Positions 36,101 through 43,860 of a DNA stretch of 64,000 nucleotides are shown one piece after another (position 1 is the first letter of the stretch; every line of letters begins with the position of its first letter). A program made the position numbers and the translations under genes. The DNA is from Hydrogenophaga sp. GTDB taxonomy: Bacteria > Pseudomonadota > Gammaproteobacteria > Burkholderiales > Burkholderiaceae_C. The stretch lies in contig JAGXSV010000051.1 of assembly GCA_018333605.1 (NCBI GenBank), positions 1-64,000 of the forward strand, given 5' to 3'. A model generated the notes under the pieces. It did not search any database and was not told the DNA's origin. It saw only the letters and a program-made list of their open reading frames with translations.

Positions 36101-36751
36101 GGGTACTCCGCCGATCTGGAAGCGGGCACCGTCACCTTCATCAACGTGGCGGGCTACAGCCAGCCCGTGACCATCGAGCACCGCATCGAGGACATGGCCG
36201 TGGTGCGGGATGTGCAGATCAGTGGCGAGATCAGTTTCACGCGCGCCCTGACACACGAATATCCGCTGGGGAGTCACGTCTCCAGCGCCCTGGTGGCCGG
36301 TGACCTGTTTGCCCGCGTGAATCTGGTGTTCGACCAGTCAACGTGGAACGGCGCGTGGTCAGATGCCTTGTCGGGCAGTTCCGCAACAGCAACCTTCAAC
36401 AACACGCAGTACCCGATCCGCGTGACGAACCGGGGGGCACTGACCGAGCGTTGGATCGTGCGCCTGACCAACAGCACCTCGTTCGAAGTCATCGGCGAGA
36501 ACGTCGGCGTGATCGCCACAGGCAACACCAGTGCGGATTGCGCGCCCAACAACCCGGCGACCGGCGTGCCGTACTTCCATCTGCCCGCGCTCGGCTGGGG
36601 CAATGGCTGGGCCACCGGCAACGTGCTGCGCTTCAACACCATCGGCGCGCAGTTCCCGGTCTGGGTGGTGCGAACCGTCCAGCAGGGGCCGGAGTCCGTG
36701 CCCGACGACAACTTCACGTTGCTGATTCGCGGCGACGTGGACACCCCCTGA
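33188..36751 (+). CDS. Large tail-tip protein with repeated beta domains
   Basis: This 1187-aa protein is rich in Gly, Thr and Val and has no recognised catalytic motif. After an N-terminal domain (about 1-270) it carries at least five or six related segments starting near residues 280, 395, 488, 576, 730 and 809, each with P-G-S/T-L-x-I/V-x-Y/W, a Gly-rich loop and a strand pair such as GTIDYANGILTLNSG or GSVDYETGLVRVRFG. This resembles a string of Ig-like or fibronectin-like domains. Its place suggests a tail hub or side-fibre protein. Confidence 0.7.
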   Translation: MPIQSGDVKLLKSAVMADVPEGGGAPTGNTIADGVSNAIFPDISELDRAGGRVNLRKSFVSVQTDDTDTYFGANVIVAEPPQDARVSVTLFSTEKTFDTREQAQVRIEAYLNKGPEWAGYLFENHIAGQRVIQLFQRTTDTVPNVGQTLVLIENEGLGTQKEQYIRATSVSVVERTFTYDGDKDYKASIVTVDISDALRYDFTGSPASRTFTRAANSTKTRDTVVADAGTYVGVVPLTQAAAVGDFTIKGASIYTQLVPSAQTETPISFVPPYAAAGLPVPGAVAVSYTASHAWTTSIKFNLPGGCLPGSLTIATDGITIFDDAGLLKTASGTVGTIDYANGILTLNSGTMSNAKAITYTPAAQILRAPQSSEIPITPESRSQSYVGTVNPVPQPGTLSISYMAQGRWYVLSDSGNGSLKGLDASYGAGTFNRNTGAFVVTLGALPDVGSSLVLTWNVPTQETQQPSTTLKAAQSLALNPPAGTAVQPGSLTVSWEYGGTKTATAATSGVLSGAATGSLSVAQNRVDFAPNVLPAVGTQLTVSYVAGPKQEDSFAHPSRNGSGLLPVTATLGAIEPGSLEVEWNTFTDEAVLGAYTFAQLQEMGIAVSIWRDPTQIARDDGVGGVVLNGAVVGSVNYATGQVTFNPDVSIRIPRPVYTAVAINGTGRWRLNYGGIAYVDAPSLYPNDESGYVKLRYNSAGSTGNQSETFQFLPAFKLVPGVNAQVVTGTVLLSISGAQPWGDNGQGTLREFTTSGWVTRGTINYLSGDVALTSWTAGTNNAITRASCVTTVGENISSEFVFRTGAAPLRPGSLSIQYARAVGGTQSVTAGIDGKIDATGVSGSVDYETGLVRVRFGTMVTAAGNESQPWYAADRVGTDGKIFRPEPVAASSVRYSAVAYSYLPLDADLLGIDPVRLPSDGRVPIFRPGGFAVVGHTGKITTSVSNGQTINCARVRLSRVRVVGHDGAVINTGYSADLEAGTVTFINVAGYSQPVTIEHRIEDMAVVRDVQISGEISFTRALTHEYPLGSHVSSALVAGDLFARVNLVFDQSTWNGAWSDALSGSSATATFNNTQYPIRVTNRGALTERWIVRLTNSTSFEVIGENVGVIATGNTSADCAPNNPATGVPYFHLPALGWGNGWATGNVLRFNTIGAQFPVWVVRTVQQGPESVPDDNFTLLIRGDVDTP

Positions 36752-36774
36752 TTTCGTAGACAGGAACCAATGAA

Positions 36775-38046
36775 ATGACCGACCTGACCGTCAAATACTT
36801 CAACAGCGGCATGACCGGCGCGCCACAGATCTCCAACAACTGGGGCGATCTGGTGACGATGCTCGATGCCTGCCTCGTCAATGGCTTCGCGCTGAAAGCC
36901 ATCGACACCTTGACCTTCGCCGATGGCGTGGCCACCGCCACCATTACGGCGGGCCACGCATACCAGCCACATCAGGTGGTGTTGGTCGCCGGAGCCGAGC
37001 AGCCCGAGTACAACGGATCGTTCCGAGTGCTGACGACGACCATGACCACATTCACCTACGCGGTGACGGGCACTCCGGTGTCGCCTGCGACGACCACCAC
37101 GAACCTGAGCGCCAAGGTGGCTCCGCTTGGGTGGGAGAAGCCATTCGCGGGGACGGGCAAGGCTGCCTACCGCAGCAAGAACCCGCAGTCACCGCAGAAC
37201 ATCCTGCTGATCGACGACAGTCTCAAGACGCCGGGTTACACGACCACCTGGGCCAAGTGGGCGAATGTCGGCATCGTGGAAGACCTGTCGGACATCGACA
37301 CTATCGTCGGCGCGCAGGCCCCCTATGACCCGAACAACCCGACGCAGAATTGGAAGCAAGTTCAAGCTGGCCAGTGGGGTTGGTACAAGTGGTATCACGG
37401 TCGTACCAGCGGCTACGACAACTCTGGTGACAGCGGCGGGGGCAACCGCAACTGGGTACTCGTCGGCGATGACCGACTGTTTTTCTTGTTCTGCACCAAT
37501 GCTGCCGGATACGGCTGGTACGGGCGCAGTTCGTATTGCTTCGGCGACATCAGCAGCTTCAAGCCCGGCGACAACTACGGCACTGTGCTCTGCGCTGACG
37601 ACCTCTACTGGAGCAACAGCAGCAGCGGCTATTCGAGTTACCCGGGGCAGTACAACGGCTACGGGCTGGTTTCGTCCCTGGACTTCACCGGCAAGGTGCT
37701 GCTGCGCAATCACACCCAACTCGGCAATCCCGTCCGGTTCGGACTCACGTCGCTGAACACCAACAACGGCCAGCAGATCTGCGGTCGGGGCCCGATGCCG
37801 TTCCCGAATGGAGCCGACTACAGTTTGTGGCTGTTGCCCACCTACGTGCGGCAGGAGGACGGCCATATGCGCGGCATCCTGCCCGGGATGCTGTGGATGC
37901 CCCAGGACCGGCCCTATAGCGATCAGACCATCGTGGACAACGTGGTGGGTCAGGCGGGTAAGCGCTTCTTGCTGGTCAGGACGCAGTACAGCTCGGAAAC
38001 CGAAGGCGCACAGATCGCGTTCGACATCACTGGCCCGTGGAGGTAA
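36775..38046 (+). CDS. Tail-tip module protein, 423 aa
   Basis: The protein starts MTDLTVKYFNSGMTGAPQIS and is beta-rich. Its middle (about 200-330) is full of Tyr, Trp, Gly and Ser (GQWGWYKWYHGRTSGYDNSG, YWSNSSSGYSSYPGQYNGYG), which suits receptor or carbohydrate binding. No family is recognised; the adhesion role is inference. It lies 23 bp after the repeat protein. Confidence 0.65.
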   Translation: MTDLTVKYFNSGMTGAPQISNNWGDLVTMLDACLVNGFALKAIDTLTFADGVATATITAGHAYQPHQVVLVAGAEQPEYNGSFRVLTTTMTTFTYAVTGTPVSPATTTTNLSAKVAPLGWEKPFAGTGKAAYRSKNPQSPQNILLIDDSLKTPGYTTTWAKWANVGIVEDLSDIDTIVGAQAPYDPNNPTQNWKQVQAGQWGWYKWYHGRTSGYDNSGDSGGGNRNWVLVGDDRLFFLFCTNAAGYGWYGRSSYCFGDISSFKPGDNYGTVLCADDLYWSNSSSGYSSYPGQYNGYGLVSSLDFTGKVLLRNHTQLGNPVRFGLTSLNTNNGQQICGRGPMPFPNGADYSLWLLPTYVRQEDGHMRGILPGMLWMPQDRPYSDQTIVDNVVGQAGKRFLLVRTQYSSETEGAQIAFDITGPWR

Positions 38047-38049
38047 GCC

Positions 38050-39135
38050 ATGAGCTACCCGCTGAGCGAGTCTTTCGCCACGGCTCCTGCGACCGGCTAC
38101 ACCGCAGTCCTCGGCGGAATGGCCGCGACACACAACAACGTGCAGCAGTCCATCGATATCTCGGCCCCCAATAGCCAGTCCATCCTGCGCTTCAACGAAA
38201 CCGCCCACGGTGACTTCTGGTTCGAGGCGGATGTTGAGTTTCTGACCGACCCGAGCGCCCGCAAGCACATCGGCCTGTGGATGACCACCGGCAACGGTTC
38301 CGAGGGCTACCGGTTCGCACATATTGACGGTGCCTGGAGCGTGACACGCTGGAACAGCGGCTTTGGCGACGGCGCGCCAGTGACGGGCGGTGTCAACGAT
38401 GGAGCGAAGCCGGTCGCGGGCGTTATAGACGTGGCCCCGACCTTCAACGTCGGCCAGCGGATGCCCCTGCGCTGTGAGGTCATCGTCGGAGCCTTCGACG
38501 CCAACGGCGTTCCGTGGGCGCGCCTGATCCAGTTCAAGGCCGGTGGGGTGCTGATGTTCCAGGTCGGGGATGCTGCCTACCGGGGCAAGCTGATCCCGGG
38601 CGTGTTCCTGTATGGGGCCACGGCGCGCGTCCACGCGATTGCGGGTGACACGCCGTCAGGTCTGCCCGCGTTTCCGGCAACCGTGGGCGTGAACGCCGCC
38701 GATGACCTGCTGCCGCTCGCGGGTGGGTCGACTTCGGTGCCCCCTGATCCGGCCGCCAACATCGCCGTCAACGCCGACTGCGACCTGATGCGCTTGAACA
38801 GCCCCAACTCTGAGCTGTGGAACCGGGGTGGTGGCTACGACTGGCACTTTCACGCGATTCCGAATGGCCGCAAGAACATCCACTTCAGCGGCCACGGCTT
38901 CATCGCCGGAACCGTCAAGGAGAAGGGCCAGCCCGACCAGCCCCTGGTGCGGCGGGTGCAACTGGTCAGCGAGAACACCCGTGTCCTGGTGGCCGAGACC
39001 TGGAGCGACACCACGGGCGCGTACCGGTTCGAGCTTATCGACCCGGCCCAGAGATACACCGTGGTCAGCTACGACCACAAGCAGATGTACCGCGCCGTGA
39101 TCGCGGACAACCTTCATCCGGAGATGATGCCGTGA
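38050..39135 (+). CDS. Tail-tip module protein, 361 aa
   Basis: A beta-sandwich-like N-terminal half (HGDFWFEADVEFLTDPSARK) resembles concanavalin-type jelly rolls. The C-terminal 90 residues (HFSGHGFIAGTVKEKGQPDQ, VRRVQLVSENTRVLVAETWS) look like a carboxypeptidase-regulatory/transthyretin-like domain common in phage tail proteins. These fold assignments come from pattern only. The stop overlaps the next GTG. Confidence 0.65.
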   Translation: MSYPLSESFATAPATGYTAVLGGMAATHNNVQQSIDISAPNSQSILRFNETAHGDFWFEADVEFLTDPSARKHIGLWMTTGNGSEGYRFAHIDGAWSVTRWNSGFGDGAPVTGGVNDGAKPVAGVIDVAPTFNVGQRMPLRCEVIVGAFDANGVPWARLIQFKAGGVLMFQVGDAAYRGKLIPGVFLYGATARVHAIAGDTPSGLPAFPATVGVNAADDLLPLAGGSTSVPPDPAANIAVNADCDLMRLNSPNSELWNRGGGYDWHFHAIPNGRKNIHFSGHGFIAGTVKEKGQPDQPLVRRVQLVSENTRVLVAETWSDTTGAYRFELIDPAQRYTVVSYDHKQMYRAVIADNLHPEMMP

Positions 39136-39527
39136 CCGTTGCCATCACTGTCGAACACAACGAGGCGCGACTGGCGGGCACCCTGGCATTCCTGGATGCC
39201 GGTAGCAATCCGGCGCGTCTGCGCATCTACGGCGGGACACGACCCGCCAACCCGGCCACGACGCCGACCAGCGCGATGCTGGTCGAGATCAGGCTGACCA
39301 AACCCGCAGGCACGATTGCAGGTGGACTCTTGACGCTGACGCAGCAAGAAGACGGGCTGATCACGGCGACCGGCATCGCCACCTGGGCGCGGCTGGTCAG
39401 CGGCAACGAAGTCACGGCCCTGGATCTGGACTGCAGCGGTACCGACGGCAGCGGTGACGTGAAGCTGGCCAGCACCAACCTCTATCTGGGCGGCGATGCC
39501 CGGATGGTGTCTGCGATCCTGGGGTAG
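39132..39527 (+). CDS. Tail-tip module protein, 131 aa
   Basis: A GTG start at 39132 overlaps the previous stop (GTGA). The protein is one beta-rich domain: NEARLAGTLAFLDAGSNPAR, IAGGLLTLTQQEDGLITATG and a final NLYLGGDARMVSAILG. No family is recognised. The longer open frame from 38817 is a shadow. Confidence 0.65.
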   Translation: MTVAITVEHNEARLAGTLAFLDAGSNPARLRIYGGTRPANPATTPTSAMLVEIRLTKPAGTIAGGLLTLTQQEDGLITATGIATWARLVSGNEVTALDLDCSGTDGSGDVKLASTNLYLGGDARMVSAILG

Positions 39528-39530
39528 TCC

Positions 39531-41546
39531 GTGCCTGCCGTTCTCAACGAGGTGACCCTGGTCGCCGCGTTGCCTGCGCCCACCGCCAGCGTGGCGGTCG
39601 GGCCTCCGCTGGTCGATCTGCTGTTTGACCAACCGGCTGCCACCGACGCCAACTTGGTGTTCGGGGCCAACTACATCGCGCCGCGCGACGACGTCGTGGT
39701 GCTGGCCAGCCTGCCGTTGCCGGTCGTGGCGATCAAGTTCATCCCGCCAGCGCGGGCCGCACTGCTGGCCGAGCTACCTGCATTGACGGTGACCACGCTG
39801 TTGCTGCGCCCGAGCGTCCCCTTGGACGTGACCGGTGCAAGTCTTCCTGGTGTCGTGTTCTCCGGCGAGGTCAGGTACTACTCGCGCACGCAGCGACCGA
39901 CAGTCGGCCAGACCGCACACGCTTGGCAGGTGGCAGCGCAGACGGAAGATGGTTCGACACAGGGCCAGCAGGACGCTGCCGCTACACCCGCAGGCTGGGA
40001 CACGTTTTGGCGACGCACCTTGGGTGTTCCTCAAGGCATCGAGCACAGGTTGCCGCCGGTGCTGGCGGCAGCGCCCGAGCAACGAGGCGCTCGCCACCAG
40101 GATGCGACCCGGCTGCAGGATTCGACGTGGTTTGCGCACCAGGACGCCACGCGTTTTGCGGCGACCCGACAAGGTCTGTTCCAGAACGCAGGCCCGTTGC
40201 GGGACACCACGCGATTTCGGCATCAGGACGGCGACCGCACCAAACGCGCGTGGCGGGTGAGCTTTTGGCAAATCGCGCGTCTGCTCACCGAGCGCCAGGG
40301 GAGTGATTTTCAGATTGCCAGCCCGTCACTCAAGGGCTGGAGTGTCCGGTATCAGGACGCCGTGCCGCCACCGCTGGGGATCAGCGTCTGGGTGGTTCCA
40401 CAACCGCCAGCGCCGATACCTTGCTACACGCCGAGCGCGCATCTGCTGTTCGCCGCTTTGGCCCCAGCGGACAGCCACTTGCTGTTCGTCTGTGAAAACC
40501 ACATCACCCCGCCGCCACCCGATGGGGAGCCGGTGGTCGTTCCCGTTCGGAGGGTCTATTTCGTGATCAACAACGTGACCCTGTACCGGGCGTCCGATGG
40601 CGCGCCGGTGCCGGTGTTTAACCTCTCGCTGTCGCTCGATGCATCGTCCTGGGCGTGGGGCTTCGATGCTGTGCTGCCTGGGAAAGCCGAGGCTCTGGTC
40701 GCGGGCAACGCGTCCGGGCACGTCGAGCTTGTGGCCAGCGTCAACGGCACCCTGTTTCGGGTGCTGGCCGAGAGCATCAGCCGCGAGCGCATCTTCGGTG
40801 ACGCCAGCATCCGCATTTCCGGCCGGGGGCGCAACGCCGTTCTGGCCGCGCCTTACGCACCGGTGATGACATTCACGAACACCGAGGGCCGCACCGCTCG
40901 GCAGTTGATGGACGACGTGCTCACGGTCAACGGCATCCCGCTGGGCTGGGCGGTCGATTGGGGTCTGACGGACTGGAACGTCCCCGCCAATGCGTTCGCG
41001 CAGCAGGGATCGTGGATCGACGCACTGACCGCCATTGCCGGTGCTGCAGGTGGCTACTTGATTCCGCATCCCTCGGCCCAGAGCATCCGTGTGCGTCATC
41101 GCTACCCGGTCGCCCCTTGGGAGTGGGGCACCGTCACACCCGACTTCGTATTGCCAGTCGATGCTGTCGCCCGCGAGTCGCTGCGCTGGTTGGAAAAGCC
41201 TGCGTACAACCGCGTGTTCGTTTCCGGGCAGGACGTCGGCGTGCTCGGGCAGGTGACCCGAGCGGGGACTGCCGGAGATGTGCTGGCACCGATGGTCGTC
41301 GATCCCCTGATCACCGAGGCCGCCGCCGCAAGACAGCGTGGCATCGCCGTATTGGCCGACATCGGTCACCAAATCGAGGTCAGCCTGCGCCTGCCGGTGC
41401 TCGCCGAGACCGGGATCATCGAGCCCGGCGCATTCGTGGAGTACCAGGACGGCAGCGTCACGCGGCTGGGCCTCGTGCGCTCGACCCAAGTGGAAGCCGG
41501 GTTGCCCGAGGTCTGGCAGACGCTGGGAGTGCAGGCCTATGCATAA
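39531..41546 (+). CDS. Tail hub-like protein, 671 aa
   Basis: The GTG start is three bases after the previous stop. The N-terminal 120 residues are Ala/Pro/Val-rich, residues about 185-240 carry a degenerate repeat built on HQDATRF, and the C-terminal 340 residues (VYFVINNVTLYRASDGAPVP, TARQLMDDVLTVNGIPLGWA) resemble baseplate hub domains of the gpD/gp27 kind. The next small gene looks like its spike partner. Confidence 0.65.
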   Translation: MPAVLNEVTLVAALPAPTASVAVGPPLVDLLFDQPAATDANLVFGANYIAPRDDVVVLASLPLPVVAIKFIPPARAALLAELPALTVTTLLLRPSVPLDVTGASLPGVVFSGEVRYYSRTQRPTVGQTAHAWQVAAQTEDGSTQGQQDAAATPAGWDTFWRRTLGVPQGIEHRLPPVLAAAPEQRGARHQDATRLQDSTWFAHQDATRFAATRQGLFQNAGPLRDTTRFRHQDGDRTKRAWRVSFWQIARLLTERQGSDFQIASPSLKGWSVRYQDAVPPPLGISVWVVPQPPAPIPCYTPSAHLLFAALAPADSHLLFVCENHITPPPPDGEPVVVPVRRVYFVINNVTLYRASDGAPVPVFNLSLSLDASSWAWGFDAVLPGKAEALVAGNASGHVELVASVNGTLFRVLAESISRERIFGDASIRISGRGRNAVLAAPYAPVMTFTNTEGRTARQLMDDVLTVNGIPLGWAVDWGLTDWNVPANAFAQQGSWIDALTAIAGAAGGYLIPHPSAQSIRVRHRYPVAPWEWGTVTPDFVLPVDAVARESLRWLEKPAYNRVFVSGQDVGVLGQVTRAGTAGDVLAPMVVDPLITEAAAARQRGIAVLADIGHQIEVSLRLPVLAETGIIEPGAFVEYQDGSVTRLGLVRSTQVEAGLPEVWQTLGVQAYA

Positions 41547-41760
41547 CCTCTACGAGCAGTTTCGCCAGCTGATCCCCGACCCGCCGCTGCAGGCGGGCAC
41601 CGTGATCGAAGTCGGCTCCGGCGTGGTCACTGTTGCATTGCCCGGTGGTGGCCGAATCAAGGCGAGGGGCTCTGCGGCCCTTGGCCAGAAGGTGTTCGTC
41701 CGCGACGACGCCATTGAAGGTATCGCCCCCAGCCTGACGCTGGAAATCATCGAGATCTGA
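41539..41760 (+). CDS. Small tail-tip protein with OB-like fold, 73 aa
   Basis: The product MHNLYEQFRQLIPDPPLQAG continues with beta strands (TVIEVGSGVVTVALPGGGRI, KVFVRDDAIEGIAPSL), the pattern of a small OB/gp5-N-like barrel. It overlaps the hub-like gene by 8 bp and is the last tail gene before a terminator-like hairpin. Confidence 0.65.
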   Translation: MHNLYEQFRQLIPDPPLQAGTVIEVGSGVVTVALPGGGRIKARGSAALGQKVFVRDDAIEGIAPSLTLEIIEI

Positions 41761-41783
41761 AACCCAACTGATTCAACCCTGAG

Positions 41784-41820
41784 ACCCGCCCTGATGCTCA
41801 CGCATCGGGCGGGTTTCGCA
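41784..41820 (+). terminator. Hairpin at the end of the tail operon
   Basis: ACCCGCCC(T)GATGC pairs with GCATCGGGCGGGT over a TCAC loop, with one bulged base; the T-tract after it (TTTCGCATTT) is weak. It separates the tail and lysis genes. Confidence 0.7.
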
Positions 41821-41836
41821 TTTCTGGAGAAAGCAA

Positions 41837-42139
41837 ATGACCGAACCCGAACAACAACCCGCGCTTGTCGAGAACATGCTCCTGCTGCGCAAGGAGGACT
41901 TCGACGACCTGCTCGACCGTGCCGCCGAACGTGGTGCTGAACGCTGTCTCGCCCATCTTGGCTTGGAGAACGGCCACGCTGCCCGCGACATCCGGGAGCT
42001 GCGCGATCTGCTGGAGGCTTGGCGCGATGCCCGCCGCACGGCTTGGCAGACGACCATCAAGGTGGCCACCACAGGCATCCTGGCCGCATTGCTGGTCGGT
42101 GCCGCCATCAAGCTCAAGCTGATGGGAGGCCCCCAATGA
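41837..42139 (+). CDS. DUF6127-like small membrane protein of the lysis cassette
   Basis: The 100-aa protein has a helical, charged N-terminus (MLLLRKEDFDDLLDRAAERG) and one C-terminal membrane segment (VATTGILAALLVGAAIKLKL). It is coupled to the holin-like gene by an ATGA overlap. It may be an antiholin or holin partner. GGAGAAAG lies before the start. Confidence 0.7.
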   Translation: MTEPEQQPALVENMLLLRKEDFDDLLDRAAERGAERCLAHLGLENGHAARDIRELRDLLEAWRDARRTAWQTTIKVATTGILAALLVGAAIKLKLMGGPQ

Positions 42140-42612
42140 TCGAGACCTTGCTCGGTGGCCTACTCGGCGGAGCCTTCCGTCTCGCGCCCGAAATCCTCAA
42201 GTGGCTTGACCGCAAGGGCGAACGCGGCCATGAGCTTGCGATGCAGGACAAGGCGCTGGAGTTCGAGAAAATTCGCGGCGCACAGCGGATGGCCGAGATC
42301 GGTGCGAGCGCCGAAGCCGCCTGGAACGTCGGTGCCGTCGATGCGCTGCGTGAGGCCGTCCGCACCCAGGGTGAGAAGACCGGTGTGCGCTGGGCTGACG
42401 CGTTGTCGATCAGCGTGCGACCGGTAATCACCTACTGGTTCATGGCGCTGTACTGTGCGGCCAAGACGGCTGCTTTCGCGGCCGCCGTCACCGCTGGCGC
42501 TGGCTGGGGCACGGCCATCCTGCACGCATGGACGGAAGCCGATCAGGCGCTGTGGGCCGGGGTTCTGAATTTCTGGTTCCTCGGGCGCGTGTTCGACCGG
42601 GTGCGCTCGTGA
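42136..42612 (+). CDS. Putative holin (3TM holin family-like)
   Basis: This 158-aa protein has an N-terminal amphipathic part (LLGGLLGGAFRLAPEILKWL), a charged helical middle and two or three hydrophobic segments from about residue 95 (VITYWFMALYCAAKTAAFAA, then GWGTAILHAWTEAD and LWAGVLNFWFLGRVF), like the 3TM holins used for gene-transfer-agent release. It directly precedes the lysozyme gene. Confidence 0.7.
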   Translation: MIETLLGGLLGGAFRLAPEILKWLDRKGERGHELAMQDKALEFEKIRGAQRMAEIGASAEAAWNVGAVDALREAVRTQGEKTGVRWADALSISVRPVITYWFMALYCAAKTAAFAAAVTAGAGWGTAILHAWTEADQALWAGVLNFWFLGRVFDRVRS

Positions 42613-43073
42613 CCGGGGTGCCGAAAACGGCCATCGAGCTGGCCAAGCGCTTTGAGGGGTTCCACCGGGTGCCGAGGATCGATCCGGGCCGCGCGCATCC
42701 GTACATCTGCCCAGCGGGCTACTGGACGATTGGCTACGGCCATCTGTGCGAGTCGACGCACCCGCCGATCACCGAGTCCGAAGCAGAAGTCTATTTGGCG
42801 CGTGACCTGCAGACGGCGCTCGCAGCAACGTTGCGTTACTGCCCTGTGCTGGCCACCGAGCACGAAGGGCGGCTGGCAGCCATCGTCGACTTCACATTCA
42901 ACCTCGGGGCTGGGCGGCTGCAGACGTCGACGCTGCGGCGACGGATTAATCAAAGGGACTGGGCCGCTTCCGCCACGGAGGTTCAGCGATGGGTCTATGG
43001 TGGAGGTAAAGTGCTGCCGGGGCTGGTTACACGGCGAGCGGCTGAGGCTGCTTGGCTACTTCGCAACACCTGA
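42609..43073 (+). CDS. Endolysin, phage lysozyme (GH24 family)
   Basis: The 154-aa protein has the GH24 pattern: AKRFEGFHRVPRID contains the catalytic Glu, and YICPAGYWTIGYGHLC is the T4/P22-lysozyme-like active-site loop; VDFTFNLGAGRLQTSTLRR is the conserved second half. The GTG start at 42609 overlaps the holin stop. No signal peptide is seen, so export needs the holin. No Rz/Rz1 genes follow. Confidence 0.9.
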   Translation: MTGVPKTAIELAKRFEGFHRVPRIDPGRAHPYICPAGYWTIGYGHLCESTHPPITESEAEVYLARDLQTALAATLRYCPVLATEHEGRLAAIVDFTFNLGAGRLQTSTLRRRINQRDWAASATEVQRWVYGGGKVLPGLVTRRAAEAAWLLRNT

Positions 43074-43080
43074 TCTCTGA

Positions 43081-43842
43081 TCAGCGTCCTTCAAGCACTC
43101 GATCCGCAGACTCGCCAGCGGCAACGAAACTTCGCAGAATGTTTCCACCGGATTCGCCGACCAATAGATAAGCCAGCCTGTAACGATCTTCCGCTGTGGC
43201 CAGCGCCTCCAACCTGCGGACTTGCTCTTGGAGCTTGACCATATCCTCGCCGAGCCAGCTCATGATGCGGCGAATCCGATCTTCGATGTTTGAGCTCTCC
43301 TGCAATTCGTCGAGTTCGTGGATGACATCGTGTTTAGTTCCGATCCAGTCCGCACAGAGAGACTCGATCGAAGCGCGAATATCTGTGGGCAACTCGACGG
43401 TCGGAAGCTCCTTCTGGACGTAGTCGGCGTTGCTCATCAGACTCATCGCACAAGCGTATGCCGCTGAGCAGAATTCTTCGAGCGTGCTGCTTGCGGGTGC
43501 TGCAGACGGTGGGTTGTCGGACGCCTTGGCGCGGCAATATTCCTGACTGAAGGGTTTCCACTCATCCTCGGTGAATAGGCGGGAGACGTACTCACGGGCC
43601 GAGCCCGGCTCCCATTGATACTTTTCGGAGAACTGATCAAGAAAGCCGAGCAGGTGAAAAAACGCTCGATTGCCGATATCCCAATGGAGTTGCTCGCCGA
43701 CGTAGTCGCCGTTGATTCCTTTGTACTCCTCGAGCTCCCGTCGCAGAGCAAGGCAGAACTCTTCGATGACCCGACTGACCACGGCCGGTTCTTGCGCGGT
43801 GTTGGCAGCAACCTGATCAATAAATGAGCGATCCTTGGTCAC
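43081..43842 (-). CDS. Hypothetical protein at the end of the defence operon, 253 aa
   Basis: No family is recognised. The protein is acidic and helical, with no membrane segment; NREDYVGEQ-like charged stretches and a coiled end (MSWLGEDMVKLQEQVRRLEA) are visible. It starts 18 bp after the GmrSD-like gene stop, so it is probably co-transcribed with it. Its stop lies 7 bp from the endolysin stop, which marks the junction between prophage and defence genes. A partner or regulator of the restriction enzyme is possible. Confidence 0.7.
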   Translation of the reverse strand: MTKDRSFIDQVAANTAQEPAVVSRVIEEFCLALRRELEEYKGINGDYVGEQLHWDIGNRAFFHLLGFLDQFSEKYQWEPGSAREYVSRLFTEDEWKPFSQEYCRAKASDNPPSAAPASSTLEEFCSAAYACAMSLMSNADYVQKELPTVELPTDIRASIESLCADWIGTKHDVIHELDELQESSNIEDRIRRIMSWLGEDMVKLQEQVRRLEALATAEDRYRLAYLLVGESGGNILRSFVAAGESADRVLEGR

Positions 43843-43860
43843 AGTGGCTCACCTTTCGCA

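Larger units (their letters stand above)
1..43073. mobile_element. Siphovirus-type prophage (left end outside window)
   Basis: A continuous set of phage modules runs from a serine recombinase through repressor, replication, packaging, head, tail and lysis genes. The head block follows lambda order (terminase, gpW, portal, protease/scaffold, gpD, gpE), the tail block has a long tape measure, and a lysozyme closes the lysis cassette. Gene overlaps of ATGA type are common, as in phages. All expected essential modules are present and no frame is obviously broken, so it may be intact. The attachment sites are not visible: the recombinase runs off the left edge and the right boundary is either near 43.08 kb or beyond the defence island. 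Confidence 0.9.

Noticed and set aside
34115-36277. 720-codon minus-strand frame opposite the large tail protein
   Set aside because: Composition is His/Arg/Ala-rich like other antisense shadows, and the plus strand encodes a coherent beta-repeat protein.
43074-43080. Attachment site at the prophage-island junction
   Set aside because: The gap is only 7 bp, and no direct repeat with the left side could be recognised.
42609-43080. Rz/Rz1 spanin genes after the endolysin
   Set aside because: No frame with a signal or lipobox is present before the convergent defence gene begins.
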